This document shows positions 1 to 5,443 of a DNA stretch of 5,443 nt, in pieces. The notes below the pieces were generated by a model. It was not told where the DNA came from. It did not search any database and saw only the letters and a program-made list of their open reading frames with translations. This DNA comes from an uncultured Chitinophagaceae bacterium (GTDB lineage Bacteria; Bacteroidota; Bacteroidia; Chitinophagales; Chitinophagaceae): positions 1 through 5,443 of the forward strand of contig CALCNY010000361.1 in NCBI GenBank assembly GCA_937897585.1, read 5' to 3'. Each line of letters opens with the position of its first letter. Position 1 is the stretch's first letter. Position numbers and translations under genes: made by a program.

Positions 1-50
1 GATCTACACAGGCGAAGACACTCTTTCCCTACACGACGCTCTTCCGATCT
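1..50 (+). other. Illumina P5/TruSeq adapter contamination with i5 index
   Basis: These 50 bases match, from memory, the end of the Illumina P5 flow-cell adapter (1-9), an 8-base index AGGCGAAG (10-17, which I recall as TruSeq HT i5 index D505) and the complete 33-base read-1 sequencing primer site ending in CTCTTCCGATCT (18-50). The three parts abut exactly as in a dual-index library, so this is library-construction sequence left on a contig end, not DNA of the organism. It should be trimmed. Its reverse strand encodes the peptide IGRASCRERV, a recognisable adapter-translation artefact, which is fused to the truncated amidase gene next to it. Confidence 0.98.
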
Positions 51-51
51 T

Positions 52-792
52 GCTGGTTTTGTCTACTTCTTCATTTACTAAAGAAGCGAGTCTGTCGCTT
101 TTTTCTTGATATCTTTTTGCATAAATCTGTGCAATGGCTCTTCCTTCTGGTGAGTTGAAATCAAAATTATTTAAAGTGGAGTCTGCACCTGATTCAATTT
201 CAAATTCAGCTTCATTTTGACCTTCCTCTTTCATAATGGCTTTTAACTTGTCACTGGTTTTGTGAGCCGCGAATATCCATACACTGGTTCCGTTTCTTTC
301 AAGAGGTAGTTTAAAATAATCATATACAGGTTCAACTGATGAGTAGGGCGTAGATATTTTTTTCTTCTTTTTGCCTTTTCCTTTGTATGTTATTTTATAG
401 CGAGTAACAGTTCTGGTGCCAGTTTGTCTTCTGCCCGTTCTTAATGGTCCCGAGTCAGCGTGAATGCAAATGAAAAGATCTCCTTTATTGTTATTGGCGA
501 TATTGGCTTTTTCAATTGGACTTTGGTAAATGTCGGAAGTTCTTGTAGGAATGATGTTTAATTCTGGAAGTTGTTTTTTTAATTCATCCACTAATTTTAA
601 GGAAATGGCAAGTGTCACATCTTTTTCATTGGATCTCAGTGAATGTTCGTACTGGCCAACAGCACCAAAGTCATCACCACCATGACCGGCATCTACAATA
701 ATGGTCTTTAGTTTTTTAGGTTGTTGTGCGAAATTGCTGAGTGGAGCGGATAAAATACAGCCGAAGCATATACAAATCAGTATTCTTTTCAT
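52..792 (-). CDS. Secreted N-acetylmuramoyl-L-alanine amidase (Amidase_3), 3'-truncated at contig end
   Basis: This is a zinc amidase that cleaves the bond between N-acetylmuramic acid and L-alanine in peptidoglycan, acting in the periplasm during cell-wall remodelling or daughter-cell separation. From the ATG at 792 there are 247 genuine residues. Residues 1-23 form a signal peptide (MKR, then a hydrophobic stretch, cleavage probably near NFA-QQ). The Amidase_3 domain starts at about residue 29: DAGHGG carries the first zinc ligand H37, E56 in SNEKDVT is the likely second, and H111 in FICIHADS the third. A basic KGKGKKKKK segment at about 138-145 lies in an insertion of the kind usual in Bacteroidota amidases. 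The C-terminal part, including the catalytic Glu expected in a VEIGFxSN-like motif, is missing because the contig ends. The open frame runs on through the adapter to a stop at 4-6, adding about 15 false residues. An in-frame TTG at 807 and ATG at 798 are alternative starts; ATG 792 best fits a signal peptide. The gene is divergent from lptD, 96 bp away. Confidence 0.93.
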
Positions 793-888
793 ATACATGT
801 ATGGCAATGGGTTTTATATAGAGGAATGAATTTGTAAAATATTCACAAACACATAATTTTAATATGGTTATTTTTGTTGCTCATTTAT
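793..888. promoter_or_regulatory. Divergent intergenic control region, amidase / lptD
   Basis: These 96 AT-rich bases separate two divergently transcribed envelope genes and must hold both promoters unless these lie inside the coding regions. On the plus strand TATTTTTG at 869-876 fits the Bacteroidota -7 consensus TAnnTTTG, but it would leave a leader of only a few bases before ATG 889, and no TTG-type -33 box sits at the expected spacing, so it may be chance. I see no convincing -33/-7 pair on the minus strand. No ribosome binding site is evident, as is usual in the phylum. An imperfect palindrome at 831-849 is listed separately. Confidence 0.4.
831..849. repeat. Imperfect 19-bp palindrome in divergent promoter region
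   Basis: TTTGT at 831-835 is mirrored by ACAAA at 845-849. Seven of the nine base pairs around the central base match. The site lies near the middle of the amidase-lptD spacer, where an operator for a dimeric regulator could sit. In AT-rich DNA such a symmetry can arise by chance, and no regulator is known from this window. Confidence 0.25.
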
Positions 889-3636
889 ATGAAGCAACTG
901 CACAAAGGTAAGGCAAAAAGTATATTATTGGGGCTACAGACATTTATACTTGTACTGTTTGCCTGTTCAATATATGCCAAAGAAAATAGGGCGATCTTTA
1001 AAGAGAATTCGGCTATTTTCAATACCATTTGCAAAAGCGAAAATAAAGTTTTTACTTCTCGGATTTCTTCTGAAAAAGTTAATTCTGATACCATTCCAGA
1101 GAAAATAAATGAAAAAGGAGTTGTAGTCAAAACAAATGATACTACTATTGTTGCCGCCAACGATACATTGCAATTCCGCAAATCTAAAGATAGTTTGACG
1201 GCCCCTGTTACCTATCACGCCGACGATTCCATGGTATTTGACATCCCTCAAAAGAAATTGTATTTATATGGGAAAACTTCAAAAGTAAATTACACAAACA
1301 TTGATTTGTCGTCACCATTTATACAATTTGACCAACAGACGAACCTTGTGATGGCCCATTTGGAAAAAGATTCAACAGGGAAAGTTATTTCTTATCCTAC
1401 TTTCAAACAAGCCGATTTTAAATCTACAAGCGATACTATATTTTTCAATATGAAAACAGGAAAGGGCCTTACAAAAGGCACTTATACCCAACAGGGTGAA
1501 ATGTTTGTATATGGTGAAAAAATTAAGAAAGCGGAAGACAACGTTTTTTATGCATTACATGGCAGATTCACGAGTTGTAATTTAGATACACCACATTTTG
1601 CATTTGTAAGTAGTAAAGTAAAGCTGATAAATAAGAAAATGGCTTTCACAGGTCCAGTACATCCCGAAATGGAAGGGGTTCCTTTACCAATCGTTTTGCC
1701 GTTTGGTATTTATCCACTTACGCAGGGGCGTCATTCCGGACTTATCGCCCCAAATTTTACAGCTAACCAACAACTTGGTTTGGCCATGGAAGGCGTAGGG
1801 TATTATAAAATTCTTAGCAATAATTGGGATGTGATTACCAGAGGAACCCTTTATTCTTATGGTGGTTGGACTTTCAGTTTGAATCCCAGGTATTTCAAAA
1901 AATATCGTTATCAGGGAAATTTCTCATTAGACGTTCAACGATTTAAAACTGGATTTAAAGGTGATCCGGATTATAACTCTTCCAAAACATTCAATATTCG
2001 TTGGACACATACTGTTGATTCCAAAGCGAGGCCCGGTGTTAGATTCAGTGCCAGTGTAAATGCAGGAAGTAGCAAATTCAATGGACAGGTGCCCAACAGT
2101 CCAACAAGAAATTTCTCCAACCAGATGAATTCTTCCATTACGTATTCAAAGACTTGGAAAAACAGACCTTACAATTTTTCAATGAGTGCCAATCATGATC
2201 AAAATACCGTTTCAAGATTGATAAACATTCGTTTTCCTGATGCCAACTTCAATTTGAATACCATGTATCCATTCAGAAGAAAAGAAGTTGTAGGAGAATA
2301 TAAATGGTACGAAAATATTGGAGTGGCTTTGAATACCAATGCAAGAAGTCTTTCTTCTTTTTATGATACGGCGAAAAATATTTCGTCTCAATTATCAGAT
2401 AATTTTAAATGGGGCGCGAGTCATAGTGTTCCCATCTCTTTGTCATTACCTTCGCTCGGACCCTTACAAATTGCTCCTTCTGTAAGTTATCAGGAAAAAT
2501 GGTATCAAGAAAAATTCATTCGTCAATGGAACGATGCAGATAAAAAAGTAGATACCATTATCAAAGATGGATTTTATACTGCAAGAGATATGAGTTTTGG
2601 AATAGGCATGTCTACAAGGATTTTTGGAATGTTCGGTTTCAATAAGAATAGTAAAGTGCAAGCCATTCGTCATGAAATCAGGCCAAGCATTGCCGCTGTT
2701 TACAAACCCAATATGAATGCTTCCAGTTTTTATTCGACACAAGTTGATACTTCGGGTAGGCTTGGTCGTTATAGTTATTATGAAAGGAGTGTTTTCGGTT
2801 CTTTTTCTGAAGGTAGATTTGGCGGATTGAATTTTGGTATCGATAATGTGTTGCAGATGAAAGTTAAGAATAGTAAGGATACATCAGCAGGTACTAAAAA
2901 AGTTTCTTTACTTGACGGGTTGAGTATCGGTGGAAATTATAATTTTCTGTTAGATTCATTTAGGATGAGTAATTTAAATTTATCTGCCAGGACCAATCTC
3001 TTTGAAAAAATAAATATCACTGCAAATGCAGTATTTGATCCCTATCAATTAAATGCTCAGGGAAAGAGAATCAACAAACTGATATGGAGTCAGAAGCCTG
3101 TTTCATTGGGAAGATTAACCAGTGGAGGAGTTTCTATGCAGAGTCGTTTTAGTGGTGGTGATAAATCAGGAAAGAAAACCAATCAATTCCAAAACAGCAG
3201 GTCGCAAAATATGAGTGGCATGCCAAAGGATGAATACCAACAGGAAGCTGCCTATATCAGCAATAATCCCAATGAGTTTGTTGATTTTTCTTCACCTTGG
3301 ACTGTAGATGTTTCGTATTCACTACGATTTTCAAGATTGCCTTCAACAGGAAATCCGGGCTCATTTATTACCAATTTCAATCAGGATTTCAACTGGAATG
3401 GTAATATCAGTTTATCGCCAAAATGGAAAGTGGGTTTGTCCGGTTCATACAATATCACCCAAAAAGAGCTGGGTTTGTTATCTATAAATTTATCAAGAGA
3501 TTTACATTGCTGGCAGATGAATATCAATATGTCGCCGGTAGGTAAGTACAGATTCTTTAGTATTAATATCAGTCCAAAGTCTTCAATGCTACGTGATATC
3601 AGGGTGAATAGGACAAGGTATTTTTATGATTTGTAG
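889..3636 (+). CDS. lptD: LPS-assembly outer-membrane protein LptD (OstA/Imp family), Bacteroidota type
   Basis: LptD is the outer-membrane beta-barrel that takes lipopolysaccharide from the periplasmic Lpt bridge and, with lipoprotein LptE, inserts it into the outer leaflet. From ATG 889 the protein has 915 residues. Residues 1-30 are a signal peptide (KGKAK, then a hydrophobic run ending SIYA-KE). A polar linker to about 100 precedes an OstA-like periplasmic domain (about 105-220) with beta-strand repeats such as KKLYLYGKTSKVNYT and GEMFVYGEKIKK. The family-typical segment FTSCNLDTPHFAF (227-239) and a conserved VPLPIVLPFGIYPL stretch (about 264-277) lead into the barrel, which fills the rest with alternating aromatic strands and ends in RYFYDL, an aromatic C-terminus suited to BAM recognition. 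Mature cysteines are C48, C230 and C874, compatible with a disulfide joining the two domains as in E. coli LptD. An in-frame TTG at 874 is a less likely start. The TAG stop overlaps the left repeat unit. The gene converges on plsC. Confidence 0.93.
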   Translation: MKQLHKGKAKSILLGLQTFILVLFACSIYAKENRAIFKENSAIFNTICKSENKVFTSRISSEKVNSDTIPEKINEKGVVVKTNDTTIVAANDTLQFRKSKDSLTAPVTYHADDSMVFDIPQKKLYLYGKTSKVNYTNIDLSSPFIQFDQQTNLVMAHLEKDSTGKVISYPTFKQADFKSTSDTIFFNMKTGKGLTKGTYTQQGEMFVYGEKIKKAEDNVFYALHGRFTSCNLDTPHFAFVSSKVKLINKKMAFTGPVHPEMEGVPLPIVLPFGIYPLTQGRHSGLIAPNFTANQQLGLAMEGVGYYKILSNNWDVITRGTLYSYGGWTFSLNPRYFKKYRYQGNFSLDVQRFKTGFKGDPDYNSSKTFNIRWTHTVDSKARPGVRFSASVNAGSSKFNGQVPNSPTRNFSNQMNSSITYSKTWKNRPYNFSMSANHDQNTVSRLINIRFPDANFNLNTMYPFRRKEVVGEYKWYENIGVALNTNARSLSSFYDTAKNISSQLSDNFKWGASHSVPISLSLPSLGPLQIAPSVSYQEKWYQEKFIRQWNDADKKVDTIIKDGFYTARDMSFGIGMSTRIFGMFGFNKNSKVQAIRHEIRPSIAAVYKPNMNASSFYSTQVDTSGRLGRYSYYERSVFGSFSEGRFGGLNFGIDNVLQMKVKNSKDTSAGTKKVSLLDGLSIGGNYNFLLDSFRMSNLNLSARTNLFEKINITANAVFDPYQLNAQGKRINKLIWSQKPVSLGRLTSGGVSMQSRFSGGDKSGKKTNQFQNSRSQNMSGMPKDEYQQEAAYISNNPNEFVDFSSPWTVDVSYSLRFSRLPSTGNPGSFITNFNQDFNWNGNISLSPKWKVGLSGSYNITQKELGLLSINLSRDLHCWQMNINMSPVGKYRFFSINISPKSSMLRDIRVNRTRYFYDL

Positions 3637-3668
3637 CCCCCTCAATCCCCCAAAGGGGGACTTTGATT
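3635..3668 (+). repeat. Left palindromic repeat unit
   Basis: This 34-base unit reads AGCCCCCT, then a hairpin TCCCCC-AAA-GGGGGA at 3646-3660, then CTTTGATT. Its first two bases are the last two bases of the lptD TAG stop codon. It is the near-exact inverse of the right unit at 3766-3798, so a transcript crossing both could fold into one stem of about 33 pairs instead of two small hairpins. Confidence 0.85.
3646..3660 (+). terminator. Possible lptD terminator hairpin
   Basis: A six-pair stem (TCCCCC with GGGGGA) closed by an AAA loop begins 10 bases after the lptD stop codon and is followed by the T-rich run CTTTGATTATGTTTTATTTT. GC-rich stem and position suit an intrinsic terminator, although the T tract is interrupted. 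Because the hairpin is part of a repeat unit, termination may be incidental to its origin. Confidence 0.4.
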
Positions 3669-3765
3669 ATGTTTTATTTTGGATGTTTTGTTTGTTTATA
3701 CTTAATAAGCAATTAATAATAATGAAACGAAATTAATTTTATTTTGAGGCAGCCCAGAAAAGTGC

Positions 3766-3798
3766 AATCAAAGTCCCCCTCTGGGGGATTAGGGGGCT
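3766..3798 (-). repeat. Right palindromic repeat unit (inverted copy)
   Basis: Read on the minus strand this 33-base unit is the same as the left unit apart from one missing C and an AGA loop in place of AAA. It overlaps the 3' end of plsC: the plsC stop codon (3789-3791), its last two codons (Ala, Pro) and one base of the codon before them all lie within the unit. Confidence 0.85.
3774..3788 (-). terminator. Possible plsC terminator hairpin
   Basis: On the minus strand a six-pair stem (TCCCCC with GGGGGA, loop AGA) follows the plsC stop codon immediately and is succeeded by CTTTGATTGCACTTTTC. It mirrors the hairpin after lptD, so the pair could end transcription of both converging genes. 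The downstream T tract is weak, which lowers confidence. Confidence 0.38.
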
Positions 3799-4523
3799 TG
3801 TAATTCCTTCCACATCATCTCAAAAACTTTCTTATTCAATTCTTTTGCGTCTAACCCTTGTGGTGATACAGGTGGAAGAAAAGTTAAGCTTAAGCGAGTA
3901 GGGTATAGATAAAGGAATTTGTGAATGGGCATCGCTTCTTTAGTGCCTCTGATAATACAAGGAATAATTTCAGTATTGGTTTCCACTGCAAGCTTGAAAG
4001 CTCCGTCATAAAAGGGTTTCAATACATCTGATGTTCTGTTACGAGTGCCCTCGGGATAGATACACATATGCATGCCTTTTTCTAAAACCTGCTTCATCAT
4101 TTCAAAACTTTTTCTTCTGCTGTTTTCATTTTTACGATCTATTAAAATGGCTCCTCTTTTATAAAACCATCCGAATATAGGTACTTTAGAAAAAGAAGCT
4201 TTGCCAATTGTTTTATTAGCGCCTGGGGTATAAGGTGCCGATAATGGAATATCAAGCAAGGCATTGTGATTGAACACCACAATATATTTTTTATTTTTCT
4301 CGAAATTATTTTTACCGTAAACTGAAACTGGGCATCCAATTAAACTAAGCCAAATATTCATCCAGATTTTTGAAACTTTAATAAAGTAAAGCTGCCCTTT
4401 TTTTTCATCTTTAAAGTAATGAGAAATCATGGATGGGCCAATAATGATAAGAAATGTAATGATAAAAATGATGAGACCCCAAATGGCCCAAATGCGCGCG
4501 AATATGTTTTTGAATAAGTTCAT
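3789..4523 (-). CDS. plsC: 1-acyl-sn-glycerol-3-phosphate acyltransferase (PlsC family, LPLAT superfamily)
   Basis: This inner-membrane enzyme most likely acylates lysophosphatidic acid at sn-2 to give phosphatidic acid, the precursor of all membrane phospholipids. The 244-residue length fits the family. A hydrophobic segment at about 11-30 (IWAIWGLIIFIITFLIIIGP) anchors the N-terminus. The four acyltransferase motifs are in order: NHNALLD with catalytic H86 and D91 (HX4D), GAILIDR at 124-130, YPEGTR at 156-161 (EGTR, glycerol-phosphate binding), and IIPCIIRG at 186-193. The ATG at 4523 is the obvious start. The gene lies 87 bp downstream of ung on the same strand and converges on lptD. Its last two residues (Ala-Pro) and stop codon lie in the right repeat unit, so the extreme C-terminus may have been changed by insertion of that repeat. 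Other LPLAT members, such as ornithine-lipid acyltransferases, share these motifs, so the exact acceptor is inferred. Confidence 0.9.
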   Translation of the reverse strand: MNLFKNIFARIWAIWGLIIFIITFLIIIGPSMISHYFKDEKKGQLYFIKVSKIWMNIWLSLIGCPVSVYGKNNFEKNKKYIVVFNHNALLDIPLSAPYTPGANKTIGKASFSKVPIFGWFYKRGAILIDRKNENSRRKSFEMMKQVLEKGMHMCIYPEGTRNRTSDVLKPFYDGAFKLAVETNTEIIPCIIRGTKEAMPIHKFLYLYPTRLSLTFLPPVSPQGLDAKELNKKVFEMMWKELQAP

Positions 4524-4534
4524 TATTTTAATTC

Positions 4535-4596
4535 AAAATTCAAAAGTTAAAAGTAAAAAATTGATTTAGTTTTTTGAATTTTTACTTTTGAATTTT
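4535..4596. repeat. A/T-rich inverted repeat between ung and plsC
   Basis: AAAATTCAAAAGT at 4535-4547 is a perfect 13-base inverse of 4584-4596. With three mismatches the stem continues to 4560/4571, giving 23 of 26 pairs around a 10-base loop (4561-4570). It lies in the 87-bp gap downstream of the ung stop and just before the plsC start. The stem is almost wholly A/T with no clear T tract after it in the minus direction, so it is a weak candidate terminator; it could instead be an mRNA structure in the plsC leader or a low-complexity repeat with ATTCAAAA-like units. Confidence 0.6.
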
Positions 4597-4610
4597 CATT
4601 TTTGATTTTT

Positions 4611-5294
4611 TTAATCCGTTAATAATTTCCAGTCAATTGGTGCTTTGCCATTTTTTATCAGCAATTCGTTTGTCATTGAAAAATGTTTACAACCATAAAA
4701 TCCTTTGTCAACAGAAAATGGGGAAGGATGTGCCGCCTTTAAAACATAGTGCCTGTTTTGATCAATCAGAATTAGTTTTTCCTGAGCAAATTTCCCCCAA
4801 AGAATAAAAATGATATTTTCTCTTTCGTCTGATATTTTTTGAATGACGGCGTCAGTAAAATCTGACCATCCCAATTTTGCATGACTTCCTGGTTCGCCGG
4901 CTCTCACTGTTAATGCCGCATTGAGCAACAATACACCTTGTTGAGCCCACTTGGTGAGGTTGCCATATTCTTTAGACATTTTGATACCCAAATCGCTTTC
5001 TATTTCCTTGTATATATTAATGAGTGAAGGTGGCGGCTTAATGCCTGTTGGAACTGAAAAACTCAATCCATGCGCTTGTCCTTCGCCGTGATATGGGTCT
5101 TGTCCGATAATGACCACTGAGACTTTATCAAATGGAGTTGTATTAAATGCATTAAAAATCAATGAACCCGGAGGATAAATGGTTTTACCCAACATCTTTT
5201 CAGTTTTGAGATGTGCTGTCAATTGGATGAAGTAGTTTTTGGTAAACTCTTTTTCCAATACTGATTTCCAGGAAGGATGAATTTTTACATCCAT
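4611..5294 (-). CDS. ung: Uracil-DNA glycosylase, family 1 (UNG)
   Basis: UNG removes uracil from DNA, arising from cytosine deamination or dUMP incorporation, as the first step of base excision repair in the cytoplasm. The 227 residues match the usual bacterial size, and the ATG at 5294 is the natural start. Signatures seen in order: GQDPYH at 64-69 with the water-activating D66, GLSFSV at 76-81 with the uracil-stacking F79, LLLNAALTVRAGEPGSH with N125 for uracil recognition, FILWGKFAQ at about 163-170, and HPSPFS at 189-194 with the catalytic H189. The last motif has Phe at position 193 where E. coli UNG has the DNA-intercalating Leu of HPSPLS. The gene precedes plsC on the same strand by 87 bp and may share a transcript, though an A/T hairpin lies between them. 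No frame damage is visible. Confidence 0.96.
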   Translation of the reverse strand: MDVKIHPSWKSVLEKEFTKNYFIQLTAHLKTEKMLGKTIYPPGSLIFNAFNTTPFDKVSVVIIGQDPYHGEGQAHGLSFSVPTGIKPPPSLINIYKEIESDLGIKMSKEYGNLTKWAQQGVLLLNAALTVRAGEPGSHAKLGWSDFTDAVIQKISDERENIIFILWGKFAQEKLILIDQNRHYVLKAAHPSPFSVDKGFYGCKHFSMTNELLIKNGKAPIDWKLLTD

Positions 5295-5431
5295 TTTTTA
5301 AGTTGTTTTTTAAAACTTGTAAATGACCATTGTAAAAATAATTCAATCACAGCAATACTTACGTTATAGATTTCAAACAAAATAAATTATCTTGAATAGC
5401 TTTTATTGTTTAAAGGTCAAAAACCACAATT
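5295..5431. promoter_or_regulatory. Divergent intergenic region upstream of ung and of a possible right-edge gene
   Basis: These 137 AT-rich bases hold no credible ORF. For ung, the minus strand of 5333-5340 reads TATTTTTA, one base off the Bacteroidota TAnnTTTG -7 box, about 38 bases before the ATG, with no obvious -33 TTG at normal spacing. For the right-edge gene, TAGCTTTT at 5397-5404 is likewise one base off and 27 bases before the ATG at 5432, with a weak TTTC at 5371-5374 upstream. Both are tentative. Confidence 0.3.
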
Positions 5432-5443
5432 ATGAAACTTCCT
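5432..5443 (+). CDS. Possible start of a further plus-strand gene, cut by window end
   Basis: An ATG followed by AAA CTT CCT (Met-Lys-Leu-Pro) reaches the window edge. The frame is closed upstream by a TAA at 5411-5413, and a weak -7-like box lies 27 bases before the ATG. MK is a common beginning for Bacteroidota proteins and the position, divergent from ung, is plausible for a gene start. Only four codons are visible, so neither product nor reality of the gene can be judged. Confidence 0.3.

Larger units (their letters stand above)
3635..3798. mobile_element. REPIN/MITE-like element: paired inverted palindromic repeats with AT-rich core
   Basis: Two copies of a C5/G5-rich unit (3635-3668 and, inverted, 3766-3798) enclose a 97-bp AT-rich core (3669-3765). 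Aligned, the units differ by one 1-base indel (the extra C at 3643) and one substitution in the hairpin loop. The bases just outside are TGT on both sides (3632-3634 and 3799-3801), which could be a 3-bp target-site duplication but has about a 1 in 64 chance of being accidental. The core has no ORF of note; TTTTATTTTG occurs twice in direct orientation (3672-3681 and 3737-3746). The structure resembles a REPIN (two inverted REP units mobilised by a RAYT transposase) or a short MITE. Repeats of this CCCCCTnAATCCCCC type are familiar to me from Bacteroidota intergenic regions, but I cannot confirm copy number here. No transposase is present in the window. Confidence 0.5.

Noticed and set aside
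355..385. Possible frameshift at the poly-Lys tract (KGKGKKKKK) of the amidase
   Set aside because: The homopolymer runs raise the question, but the frame stays open on both sides with family-like sequence before and after, and a basic stretch here is usual in Bacteroidota amidases.
874..888. TTG start for lptD at 874
   Set aside because: It would add only MLLIY ahead of a good ATG with a standard signal peptide, so ATG 889 is preferred.
946..969. Possible lipoprotein signal (LFAC) in the LptD leader
   Set aside because: Phe at the -2 position is a poor lipobox residue, LptD is a barrel protein rather than a lipoprotein, and a normal signal peptidase I site (SIYA-KE) follows directly.
885..1251. 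Two minus-strand open frames (885-1181 and 967-1251) inside the start of lptD
   Set aside because: They lie antisense within a strongly supported lptD frame, resemble no family and have no start context; they are shadows of low-GC coding sequence.
2464..2742. Minus-strand 92-codon open frame within lptD
   Set aside because: It overlaps the LptD barrel region fully and encodes no recognisable domain, so it is an antisense shadow.
3635..3798. CRISPR array or attachment site
   Set aside because: Only two units exist, in inverted rather than direct orientation, with one spacer; no cas, integrase or tRNA sequence is in the window.
4142..4339. Minus-strand 65-codon frame inside plsC
   Set aside because: It is on the same strand but another frame of plsC, which carries all four acyltransferase motifs in its own frame.

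Overview
The window looks like the end of an assembly contig from a member of the Bacteroidota, possibly of the Chitinophagia/Sphingobacteriia type. The DNA is AT-rich, no start has a clear Shine-Dalgarno sequence, and the lptD and amidase genes have the form usual in that phylum. This placement rests on recognising protein families, not on a search. The first 50 bases are not genomic: they are an Illumina P5/TruSeq adapter with an 8-base i5 index, so the biological sequence begins at about position 51.

Layout, left to right: (1) adapter, 1-50. (2) A 3'-truncated minus-strand gene for a secreted N-acetylmuramoyl-L-alanine amidase (peptidoglycan hydrolase), 52-792; its apparent C-terminus and stop codon come from adapter sequence. 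(3) A 96-bp divergent intergenic region. (4) A large plus-strand gene for the outer-membrane LPS-assembly protein LptD, 889-3636. (5) A convergent intergenic region formed by a 164-bp element: two nearly identical 33/34-bp C5/G5-rich hairpin units in inverted orientation around an AT-rich core, overlapping the stop codons of both flanking genes. (6) A minus-strand PlsC-type acyltransferase, 3789-4523. (7) An AT-rich 87-bp spacer with a long hairpin. (8) A minus-strand family-1 uracil-DNA glycosylase, 4611-5294. (9) A 137-bp divergent spacer and, at the right edge, a possible start codon of another plus-strand gene.

Three of the four clear genes serve the cell envelope: peptidoglycan remodelling, LPS insertion into the outer membrane, and phosphatidic acid synthesis. 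The fourth, ung, is DNA repair and may be co-transcribed with plsC. The genes are housekeeping in character and I see no new defence system, mobile operon, CRISPR array or RNA gene. The most interesting biological signal is the paired inverted repeat between lptD and plsC. It resembles a REPIN or small MITE, has a 3-bp flanking direct repeat, and appears to have supplied the present stop codon of plsC. The most important technical signal is the adapter, which creates a false protein C-terminus.
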